Made by a program: the position numbers and the translations under genes. The notes under the pieces were generated by a model, which did no database searches, had not been told where the DNA came from, and worked only from the letters and a program-made list of their open reading frames with translations. From Liriodendron chinense (lineage: Eukaryota; Streptophyta; Magnoliopsida; Magnoliales; Magnoliaceae), in assembly GCA_003013855.2 (NCBI GenBank), contig ML058507.1:5952001-6016000 (forward strand): 64,000 nucleotides of DNA, in the 5' to 3' direction. This document shows positions 45,171-56,198 of the stretch, in pieces (position 1 is the first letter of the stretch; every line of letters starts with the position of its first letter).

Positions 45171-46417
45171 AGACCGTTGCCTTGTTGTGTCCCATTTGAT
45201 GGACTAATAGCCTACACATAAACAGTTAAGAAACAAATACAACGGTCTATAATTAAAATAAAATATTACTGATGCTTTTATTTTGTTATTTTGTAATCTA
45301 TAATCCATCCACACCATAAGTAAATCTACCAATGGTCTGGATTTCATAAAACCGGGCACTACTAGTCAGAATTAAGAACGCGTGTACACTATGTGAAGAT
45401 ATGGCCCAGGGGCATTTACGTCCTTTGTGTATTTAAAGAAGTCCAGCTGTAATTCTTCAGAACGGTTCTTTCACACTTACTATGTGCGTTTTACACTGTT
45501 TCTTAAACTGCGGTGACTGAATAGCCATGCACGTGGTGGCGAACAAATATTTCAATTAAGAACAAAACCGTGGGACCCATTTACATGTATCAAGCGATAT
45601 CATTTATCCGATATTGGCCTCCCATCCACCACATGGATGCCTATTTCGACGGTGTAGATTGGCACATGTGTGACACATAAACCGAAATTCAGTCACAACA
45701 GTTTAAGACGTAAGGTGGAAAGCGAGCGGTACACCTCGTAGCGGAAAACAATCATTCTCTGTGGGACCGCAGTGTTGCATATGTAGAATCCAATCCGTCC
45801 ATCAGGTTCTGCGTTAGATATTAGACTGTTGAAACAAGAATCAGCTAGATCGGTGGGCCACAGCAGAGGAAACAATGAGGTTGGGATGCCAACCATCGTC
45901 AAAACCGTTAATCAAGTTTTACGTTGTTCCTTCTCATCTGAGTGTTTTATCGGGATGATCTTTTGAATGTAATGTAAAAATAAGAGTTATCACTGGATGG
46001 TTGGAGTGGATTTTACACATACAACATGGTGGACCCCACAGAGATTGGATGTTCTATGCGCAGCGTAGAACAGTTGGTTGTAAACGATTTCGGTCCGTTG
46101 GAGACCAGGAGCAGCAACTATCTAATTTCCTACCTGCTGCAACAACTAAATCAGTGGTTGGTCCTCATCAGATCTGTACACGTGGCTCACGTTAACTGAC
46201 TGGACCATTGATCAAGTGGGCCTCCACAGTGGTATTCTGTTGAAAAATCTCAACAAACAGACGTACCTGGCCGACCAGTTAGTTGAAAACGGACACGACT
46301 GCGAAGATTCTCTCACTGCATGTTTGGCCCAACTGCGGCCGTGGAGTGCGCGGTGACTCTCTCTCACCACTGGACTCGGGTTGCGTGGTGTAGAAGACAG
46401 CACCCCAGGCAGAGACT
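45171..46417. other. Intergenic DNA
   Basis: Holds scattered 'ccgtccatcaggttctgcg' and 'ggtggaccccacagag' modules of the fold-back family but no complete element that I can bound, and no gene. Confidence 0.45.
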
Positions 46418-46972
46418 GGACGCGGATTAGCTACTGACAGGCTGAGTAGCCATCTCGCTACTGAGGTGACGTCACCAACTTATATGGGCCCCACCGTGAT
46501 GTATGTGTTGTATCTACACCGTCCATCCATTTGGAGAGATCATTTTAGGACATGAGACAAAGTTTGAGGCCGATCCAACTCTCAAGTAGACCCCACCAAA
46601 GAAAATGGTGGGGACAGTGACATGACCGTTGAAACCTTCCTAGGGCCCGCCATGTTGATTATTTGAGATCCAACCTGTTCATAAGTTCACACCGATATGG
46701 AAGATGGGAAAACCCAAATATCAGCTTGATAAGAAACTTCTGTGCCTCCAATAAGTTTTTAATTGTAGGAGATCAATTCCCGTTGTTTTCTTTAGTGGGG
46801 TCCACTTGAGCTTTTGATCTGCCTCAATCTTTGTCTAATGCCTTAAAATGATCCCCCAAATCGATGGACAGTGTAGATACCACACATACATCACGGTGGG
46901 GTTCATATAAGTTGGTGATGTCACTTCAATAGCGAGATGGCTACTCAACCCGTCAGTAGCTAATCTGCGTCC
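46418..46972. mobile_element. Long-TIR fold-back MITE (555 bp)
   Basis: The left arm GGACGCGGATTAGCTACTGA, then 'gagtagccatctcgctactg' and 'acgtcaccaacttatatggg', continues for more than 150 bp and is matched in inverted orientation by the right arm ending 'tcagtagctaatctgcgtcc'. Arms make up most of the element. Long TIRs would fit a Mutator-like MITE, but I see no 9-bp duplication. Confidence 0.75.
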
Positions 46973-47565
46973 ATAGAAACTGTGTTGACGTGGCAAAGTG
47001 CCGTGGGTCCTACTATGATGTATATGTTATATCTACACTGTCCATCTATTTTTTCAGATTTTTAAAGTGCATTAGCAAAAAGATTAGGCAAATCCAAAGC
47101 TGAAGTGGACCACATCCCTGGAGCCATAGGTATTGAATAACTACCATTGAAAACTTTTTTTGAGCTTGTTTGGTTGGAGGTAGATGAAAATAAATTATGG
47201 TAAAGCATAAAGATGATTTTTACCACTTGTTTGATAAAGAGATGAAATTCCACTACCAAAATTGTACAAATTTCAACCTCTTTTCAAAGTAAAACTTTGT
47301 AGACTCCACCTATGTGTTATATCCACATGGCTCATTCATACTTCCAAATCATTTTAGAACATGAGTAAAAAAATGAGATAAATTCAAAGATCAAAGTTAA
47401 CCACATTAAGTTTGATGGCAAATGTAATTATTTTTTATTATAGGTCATTTAAGCTTTGAATTTACCTCATTTTTTGAACTAATGCCCTAAAATGATTTGA
47501 AAAAATGAACGGATAGTATGGATATAACATACATCATAGTGGGGCCCACATAATTTTGCTCCACA
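46973..47565. mobile_element. Composite fold-back repeat
   Basis: The left arm near 46993-47050 ('gtgggtcctactatgatgta', 'atctacactgtccatc') is answered by 47515-47565 ('ggatataacatacatcatag', 'tggggcccacataattttgc'). The middle holds 'agcttgtttggttggaggta' and a second 'gtgttatatccacatggctc' module, so one element seems inserted in another. Confidence 0.5.
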
Positions 47566-48558
47566 ACTTGCGTTTAGAAGGAAATATAGAAATAATAATT
47601 ACTTATTTACTATCAATTATTTTCATTTTTTAATTATCGAATAAGCCTTTAAAGATTGAGTTGTTATTTGTGTTTTCCTTTTATCCAAGTCATTGCCAAC
47701 TTAAGAACAAGTGGGATGGAAAATAAACATAATGACATGCCTTGGAAAAGTTTCAACTGAAAGTGCCATTGTCCCACTGTTTTTTGTGGCGTAGTTTACT
47801 TAAGCGGTAGATGTACTCAAATTTAGGCTCATGCTCAGAAATAACCTAAAAAAATGGATGGATGGTATAAACATGACACATAATTTAAGATGGGCCATAG
47901 AACTTTACCCTACCTTCGAGTCCATCACCACCTGCGTCTATCTGTCAGGGGTGACACTATGTGGCAGGATTCAACTGGGCTACGTGCTAAGATGGCCCTG
48001 CGGAGGGCAACTTAACTACTTTCAGACAAATATGCTTTCCATCGGCCTTCTCTCCTACGGTGGCATATGGGCCCATCAAATCCCATACGTCGGGTCACCA
48101 CTGACGTCACCTCGGTTGAGTTGACCTAACCTATAAGCCACCGATCTAACCAACTGGTCGGCCACGCTGCCATCCGTGCCCTTCTCTTTCTCCTAGAAAA
48201 TTCGGGAAAAAAACCTTTAATGCGCTGGCAATGCGTGATGGATGACACGCAGGCACTTTGAAATACAAAAACAGCAAACGTGAAATAGAGGTAACTCAAA
48301 TTACTCGGTTTAGATTGTGGGTCCCACTTTTACCATAGCGGGAGAATCTTTCAAGCTGATTAAACCATTTAGATTGTGGGTCCTACTTTTAAGAATTTCT
48401 TATTAGAATCTTTCAAGCTGGTTCTGGGCCTCTTGACTCAACGAGAGTGTGTTCCCCAATTTAGTCGGTTTTAATGAAAGTTAACTGTGTGAAACTGACA
48501 TGCCCGAGCATCAAGTGTCATACTGTGCCAGAGCATCAAATAACTTGCAGGGATCATG
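47566..48558. other. Intergenic DNA
   Basis: AT-rich at the left, then GC-richer sequence near 47910-48130 with a 97-codon ORF that shows no domain pattern. The phrase 'gtttagattgtgggtcc' occurs twice, near 48310 and 48369. No gene is supported. Confidence 0.4.
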
Positions 48559-49006
48559 GAGTAAACTCTGTGGGCCATCGTGATTTATGTATTTTATCCG
48601 GTCCGTCCATCCATTTTACCAGTTAATTTCAGAGCTCTATCCCAAAAATGAAGAATATCCAAAGCTCAAGTGAACCCCACTACAATAAACACTGTGAATT
48701 GAACATCTACAGTTGAAAATTTATAGGGCCATAGGAGCTTTGAAGCTGATATTTGTGCCTTACCTTCATCTATGTCTGGGTGAATGGTGATCTTATGAAC
48801 ACGTTGGATGATAAATAAACATCAACTTAGGCCTTAGGAAGGTTTCAACGGGTGGAAATCATTATTTCGAATGTTTTCTGTCATACGGTCCACTTGAGCT
48901 TTGGATATGTTTAAGTTTGGGTTCAACCCCTAAAATGAGCTCGAAAACAGATGAACGGAGTGGATAAACCAACATACATTCACAGTGGCCTCAACAAAGT
49001 TTACTC
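48559..49006. mobile_element. Fold-back MITE (GAGTAAAC...GTTTACTC)
   Basis: The left arm GAGTAAACTCTGTGGGCCAT with 'ttatccggtccgtccatcca' is matched by the right arm 'ggagtggataaaccaacata' and 'aaagtttactc'. It is about 448 bp with no ORF. Flanks (gggatcatg / ataagtcat) do not give a clear duplication. Confidence 0.65.
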
Positions 49007-49136
49007 ATAAGTCATGCTGCTCCGTTCATCGACTGGGCCACACGAATAATTGGAGGTTGGATGGTTTTTGATCTGCCCTCCTTTGACAAATGAATGGAGG
49101 TCATATGATGCTTGACAGATAACGGTCCGGATCTTA

Positions 49137-49248
49137 CACACGCGTGTGGCGAGCCAGAAGCGCAAGCTCCCACGCCGAGGACTTCTAATTCCAGGCGCCC
49201 CATTCCCAAGCGCCGGTCCCAATGTCACCACACGTGTCAAACGTGTGG
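49137..49248. promoter_or_regulatory. ACGTG palindromes upstream of the Enhancer-of-polycomb-like gene
   Basis: CACACGCGTGTG (49137-49148) is a perfect 12-bp palindrome. CCACACGT-GTCAA-ACGTGTGG (49228-49248) is an 8-bp inverted repeat with 5-bp spacer. Another CCACGTGTAC lies near 49470. ACGTG cores are the binding sites of plant bZIP/bHLH factors. They sit about 500-830 bp before the start codon; function is inferred only. Confidence 0.4.
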
Positions 49249-49970
49249 AGGAATAGACGGAAGATAACCCCTTGGCGCAGAAATTCCGCCCATCCGTTTC
49301 TAGGGGCCCCGCACATATTGGGAGAAACAAACGACAGATGGCCAGAGCATAATCATCAACGGTCTAAATTCAAAGATGAAAATAATAATTATATCGTGTA
49401 TTTTGACCTAAAGTTTAGTATAAAATGCATCTTACTAAGAATTATGGTTTGATGAACCGTCTGGATCTCAAAATCCACGTGTACATGCCGCGATTCTTCA
49501 TCTGGCGCTTGAACTTAGCTAGGATGGGCCTGCAACCAGAATTCCCTCCTCATTTCCTGTCCCGTCAGGGGTATTTTCGTCATTTCACCCAAAAACCCGG
49601 TAGGTGCGTGCCTCAAAATATCCTCCCCCTTGACGAGCGGGAAAAAGCGAGTATCAATCTCTTCCGTCCGATCTCCATCCAACGGCCCTCGTAAGTCGGC
49701 AAAACTCCCCCTTCGACAAAACCCTAGTCCCCCCTCCTCTCACTGCAACAAGAAATACGTGACCCTCATAACTGCTGTGAAAGAAAATAGAAAAAATCCC
49801 CAATTTTCTCCAATACGCCGATTTTGCTATTTGCCATGAGAGGAGGAAGATCGCTCTGAGATCCCTTTCATCTCGACCGTTGGAGTCCTTGGTCCTTTTA
49901 CGAACGGTAGCGATGATCCGACGATTCCCGGAGCCGCTTTAAATGGCGTCTTTCCAGATCCCTCTTTACC

Positions 49971-50819
49971 ATGAGACGACGATTCGTGAAATCTCAAACG
50001 CCTAGGGTTAGGGTTCGGAAGCTCTGCGATTCGGAATCTGAAGAGGAGAAGATCGCGACTTCTAGGGTTAGGGTTTTCCCATCGATGCCTTCTGTCGGGA
50101 CGAGGCGTTCGACGAGGGTATTCGTGCCGAAATCCGTCACGAAAGCGGGCGATGCTGACGTGGCGGCGCCGCTGAGGGTATTGCGGTCCGGGAAGCTGCT
50201 GAGGCCCGTTGTTATCGCAGGGAAGCCGCCGGGGGAAGGGGATTCGGATGATGAGTGGTTGCGGTGGTGGAAGCAGGAGGGTTTTGGTGCGATCAACGGC
50301 CGAGACGATTCAATGGTGGAGTGCGATCGGACGGGTTCGGACAGTAGGGATGGATCGGCAGTGGCGGTGATGGAAACGGCGGTGGATTTGAACCGTCGGA
50401 GGTTTGGGATTGTTTATAGCCGCAAGAGGCGGAGGGCGGCAGCTGGAATTGCTGGGGTGGATGCTGCTTCTGCGGGGCTGAAAGATCGGATGTATGGAAT
50501 TCCGTACGTTCGGAAACAGAGGAGGAAGACAGTGAAGACAGAAGAGGCAAATTCGGAAAATTTGCAAGAATGTAGAGTTGTGGAGAATATTGATGCTTCT
50601 CTACCTCCGAAGGGGACAGTCATCGTTGTTTTTGTGGAATCTTCTTGGAGTAGTGCGCATCGGTTTCTTTTGTTTCTGGTTTCTGTTTTGGGGTGGATGA
50701 GGCAGTGCAGGATGAGACTGTCAGAGTTCGGCCATTTCTTGTTATCTGACTCGATGACTGGAGCTTTCACTCAGTGCGGCATCCGTTTCTGTTCTGTAGG
50801 CAACATGAGTTCAGAAAAT
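49971..50819 (+). CDS. Enhancer of polycomb-like, exon 1
   Basis: 283 codons to the donor GTGAGT at 50820. Lys/Arg-rich patches (KLCDSESEEEK, YSRKRRRAAAG, YVRKQRRKTVKTEE) look nuclear. The alternative ATG at 50085 removes 38 residues rich in Arg. The open frame past the donor to 50858 is intronic. Confidence 0.75.
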
Positions 50820-53800
50820 GTGAGTTTTTTTTTCTCCTTACTAAAGCTGTTGCCTTGAGTTGTTGCATGATGCTTGGTTTGACTGGCAATTTCACCAGTG
50901 CGGCCCGCCTTTCAGTGGCATATGCCGTTAACCTCTGATTGGCTCCATCATAAATGGCCTCTGGCAATGAAAATCTCTTCCATTGGACGATTCTACTGTC
51001 CGATTGCCAGTCATTGAACAGGAAGCAAAGCTGCATATGGCTAAGAGCTGATGAAGAGGTTTTTGGTGATGGCCCATTTGTGATGGGGCCGAACAGAAGA
51101 ATGGACTGGGTTCATGGATATTGGCCCTTTCTGATTGCCCTGTAGTAATGTGAGTATTCTGATCTATCTTTCTTTTTTCTTCTTTTTATTTTTGTTCAGT
51201 GTTTTTCTTGCAGCAACTCTTGTGGGGTTTGCATTATTTTTGGGGCTCGGCGGTTCATTCCTCTGGTTTCTTTGAATTTTTCTGCACTTCCTTCTTATTT
51301 TATGAGCTTGCAGTCGAGTATGATGCTTCGTTCTCATTTTCTTCCAAAGTTTCTTGAGAGATTCCTAACGGATTTGTTGGAAAATGCCCGTGGAGATACT
51401 ATTGGCTGCAAAGAACACAATTCCTGTGTTTCTACGGCATCAGGTGTTACCAGAACGGAAATTACGTCTTCTGGAATTCCTGCTGCGGAGAGGAGTGTTA
51501 TGGATTGCTTTGGCCAAGGAATGGAAAATGCTTCAAGAAATCTAGCCACTCAGCACAATTTGGAGTTCCGGAAACATCAAAGGAGGAGGACTTCATTTAG
51601 GTCTGCGAGAGTTCCGAAGTATCCCTTGGACTGGCAGAATGAGATTTTGCGTTCTGAACCCTATGGTGCCAGGAAGCTCAATTTAGCTATACGCGATGGT
51701 GTACTTGGGCCTGGCCGTGGAAAATCTCTGGATGCGTGTCTTAGTGAATTCCTTAGTGGTAGGGATGAGTATGCTGTATTCTCTTCTCCACGAGCTAGAC
51801 AGGGGCAGAAGAAGTTGAGAAATATTCCTAGTGAGAAGATCAAGGAATTGAAATCAACCTTGGTAGATCTGAAGCAGAACATAGATTCAGTACGCTGCGG
51901 CGCAAACATTTTGATTATTGAATCTGATAGGTGCCGGAGAGAAAATGGGGCTGAGGTCATGTTGGAATACTCAGGTTCCAATGAATGGATGCTTGCTGTG
52001 AAAATTCGAGGCTTGACAAGGTACCTGCACAAGGCTCAAGAAATGAGACTTAGCACATTCAATCGTTACACACATGCCATGATGTGGACTGGTGAGAATG
52101 GTTGGAAGCTAGAGTTTTGCGACAGAATAGATTGGCTCGTTTTCAAGGAGCTTCACAGGGAATGCTCTGAGAGGAACATGCAGGCTGCTTCTGTTAGGAT
52201 AATCCCAGTACCTGGAGTACAAGAGGTTTCTGGTTATGGGGATAGAGAATCTGTTCCTTTTGTGCGGCCCGATGCATATATTTCCATGGGAACTGATGAA
52301 GTTGAGAGGGCTCTAATGAGCAAGAATGCCAGATATGATATGGATTCTGAAGATGAGGAGTGGCTCAAACAACTGAATTACAATTTTCTTGACAGTGAAA
52401 ATGGTAATGTCAGTTATATTTCAGAGGATGACTTTGAGAAGATAATATTTTCTCTCGAGAAGGCTGCATATAATAATCCAGATGATGTCTCTGACAAGAA
52501 TAGAGCAATTAGTCATTTTCTAGATTTAGGGAGGGATATGGTCGCTTCTATCTATGATTACTGGTTAAGAAAGAGGAAGCAAAAACGATCATCACTGGTT
52601 CGTGTTTTCCAGGTATTATGCACCCTTACTGTTTAAATCTTCTCTCTGTGACATGCCCTATTTGTTGTATTCGGATATTTTTCTGGTGGAATATGATTTT
52701 CTGCCATTTGACCGTTTGCATAAGTTCTGTTCTGGTCAACATTGATGTAAATGTCAGAATACTGATTATGAGTTGAAATGTCTGTCTGAAACTTCTATGA
52801 TTGTAAATCTTCATTTCAATTGTATTGTTTATATTTTTATCTCTAAAATATGTTTATGTTGGTGTTGGCCTCATCTGATATCTATATTTGTGGGGCAATC
52901 TTAGACCATACTTTGTATTTCTTGGATAATGTTCCAAGCCTTCGGTGTTCCAAGCTTTCAATGTGGTGAAAATGTTTCAATCTTCCTTTTCTGTTCATTT
53001 ATTCGCTCTCATAATTTTTATGGGCTGTGTCAAACCTTGCCATCGTGAAGGTATGCATCCGATTTTTCTAGAATTCCCTCAACATTGGAGAACCTTGTTT
53101 CATATTAATCTCCAAGCTTAACCTTTTTCTGATGAAATAACCCTTTGCATGCACTTGACATAAAAGAGGATTTAAATTTTGAAAAAAAAAATACTGACTG
53201 GAGCTTCAGAATTGGGGGAAGAGTGGTAAAGTCAATGCAAAACGTTTAGCTGTAGATATCATTATATAACCATTTTTTTCCACTATTGGAAGTATGGGTA
53301 AATATTAACATAATGGAAATTACTTGTTGTCCATGTTATGGACTGAGATGAAAATTTAGTTGTAGAATCCTTTAATCAGGTTCCTCTCCCACTTTGAATT
53401 GTGCTTCGGAATATTGCTCCCACTCCCGATTTGAATTGTGCTTTGGCATCATGCTCCTGCTCCTGCTTCCTAGTCATTTGTACTTCTACCATTTTAATAC
53501 AGATGCTTCCCTTCTCCTGCACCCAAATCTAATCTGTTGCCATCTCACTTTACGCTCTGTGCAACCATAGATGAAACTGTTCGATGGGTGAAATTGTGAG
53601 GGGTGAAATGATTGGACTGCATGGCATGTTGAAGTATGCTGTGACATGATCATCTCTTCACTTTTGTATTTATATATGACCTTTCCAAAATCACATTTGA
53701 TGAAAATGAGAATCCCCATTAACTTGCATGTCAATGGGAAGCCCCAAAAATGGGTCCTATGAGACTTTGGAGGCTCTTGGGGTCGTTTTCCATTGTTTCC

Positions 53801-56149
53801 TATTGTGTTGCCCACCTGATGATTCAATTGGCCTGATTTTTGGTATGGCCCGTTTACATATTGGGCGACCTTGCTGGACAGTTGGGATGTTATACACACC
53901 ATGGTTGGCCCCACACAAACTGCTTGTACGATTTTCTCACCTACAACTAGTTGCGTGTGAGATGTAATCTGTTTTGATTGGTAAAAGAAAAGACAGAAGT
54001 TGGCAAGGGAAGGAAATAGAAGATATTTCATGATGGACCTTGCAGGATGGGTTGGATGCCAACTACACTCCATGGGGGTCCCATACCCAGCTAGTTGCAC
54101 AATTTTCTCATCTTCCACAGTTCCACCCCCAAACATACATAACACAGGACTCGCACGGGGTTTGGGCAAACGGCGAAGTGTCGTGGGTGTGCTCCCCACA
54201 GAAGTGAGTTCGATTTCCCTCTAGGATTACCCGATGCATGTGGTTTGTGGGTGATTGCGTGCATTTGTAGGGAATAGTCTCGCCTCAAAATGGGGCGGGG
54301 ACACCCTGACGTTAAAAAAAAAGAAAAAAAAAAGAAAAAGATGTCAAGATCTCACATTATCCATCTGATGTGCAGATATGGAATAAAAGCGTCCATGCAA
54401 ACTTCATTCTATCTCCATAAATAGTTAATTCTTATGTTTGTGGCTACTGACTTTGTTCTTCCACATGCATTCATGGACATGCACAGATAAGTTGTCTGTT
54501 TAAATACCATGCTGCCAAGGTGGCGTGATGTACTTAGTTTGAGTGAATGAAGGCGTGACTTACATGCTCAAGCATCATTAGATAAGTGCCTATGGAATGG
54601 CAGACCGAAGTTGTCTGGCATGATAAGAATGCCATGGCTTGGGCGGCTGAGACCTCATATGGCATTCAAAAATGGTCACGCCAGTTGTATTGATTGATGC
54701 ATAAAGGAAATGGTCACTCCAATTACGTGATACTTACAGGCCCACGTGACAATAAAGTGCCCATTTTGAAATTTTTTATTTTCAATTTCTTTCGTTTTCC
54801 ACTTTTTTCTTCATTTCAACCAAGAAAGTAGCTTAGAAGCTAATTTTAAACTAGATATAGAGGCCTATTTGAGGATAAGACCACAAAATTTGAGAAGGAT
54901 TCGATGAATTTAATCGAAGTTGACCATTTTGTGAAATCCTCAAAGTGGTTTAAACCATCTCTTTTTTCTCATTTTCCCATCTTTTTGTTGTGTTTAACAG
55001 GTCTTGATCTACCATGGTTGATTTTTGTTCGATAAGGTCCTATTTGGTCGACTTTCAGTATGTCAAGTTGACACTGCTCGACCGAATAGCGTCCTTACCA
55101 AAGAATGGCCCGCCACACTATCGAGCGCTTCAAAAAAAAAAACATTGAATACTCATTTAGAAGCATTTTGAATTTTTTGCAATAATTTTGAGATTTTTTT
55201 CCCAAAGAAAAATGGCTGTTACAGGGCTACATCATATTGGTTGGCAAGCTGGCCGATATACTAGCCAATACTGTTTATGTAATGCCTTGCCTTTCCAGGT
55301 CTATGCCTTTTCTGTCACATTCCAATAGAGGCTAGTGGTATATAGCTGATTTATTAGCTGAGGAGATTTGAGATCATATTATGTATTGGAAATCACTGTC
55401 CATTGTTTAATGTCGATTTTTGTCTTCCTTTTGTAATCACCATCATAGAAAATTGGAAAACCAAACAGGCCCTTAGCCTTTGTCCATTCTTAAATCCAGC
55501 AAAAGGTGTGCCAGGTTTGGCTACCTGGCCCACTTCCACCCTCTAGCTGCAAGGTTCTCATACGTAAAGTTTGCCTAGAGACCCTTTTGATTGAAGAGAA
55601 TCTGAAATGTAATGGCCTCTCTTGACACATGCTGGAAGCTGTTTATAAACAATTAAGACTTCATTTCCCAATGGTCAATAAACTGGACAGGTTGTCTATG
55701 CCTACGAGGTGCTGAGCTATGTTGCTTCATTGGGGTCACTGATCAAACATGGGCAGAAGCTTGGGTGCTGATGCACCATGCATAATATAAGAGATGATGT
55801 TTGCTCATTCCACATGCATGGAGCCCTGCCTTGAGATCTGAGCTTTCCATGTGGTTGGAAACAATGCCTTGTCTAAAAAATCAGGCATTTCCTTCCAGGA
55901 GGGTGACATAATAAACTGATGGTTAAAACAAAAAATTCTTTTCGTTATGTTATGATGTGGTCCCCCAGAGGTGTGAAATGGCCTGATTTGTGGGCCAGAA
56001 GATTTGAACAGTATAGCACACCTGATGGACAGATCTGATCTGCCACATGTGTTCCATGTTGGCGTGTTTCGTGCATGTTGATGGGGCAGGGCTCCCACAC
56101 GCATGTAGAACAATCAAACCTCTATAAAAGATAGTTTAAGTTGAACTTG

Positions 56150-56198
<49 letters not shown>

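Noticed and set aside
47831..48124. 97-codon ORF
   Set aside because: No recognisable motif; overlaps fold-back repeat modules.
49990..50080. TAGGGTTAGGGTT as interstitial telomere repeat
   Set aside because: Only two short units, lying in coding or leader sequence of the EPC-like gene; this is common near plant gene starts.
50293..50770. Pro/Ser-rich minus-strand ORFs opposite EPC exon 1
   Set aside because: Shadows of a GC-rich coding exon on the other strand.
53486..54199. 237-codon minus-strand ORF, the third-longest in the window
   Set aside because: It overlaps repeat-like and SINE-like DNA in the EPC intron. It has no domain pattern, is compositionally odd, and opposes the gene.
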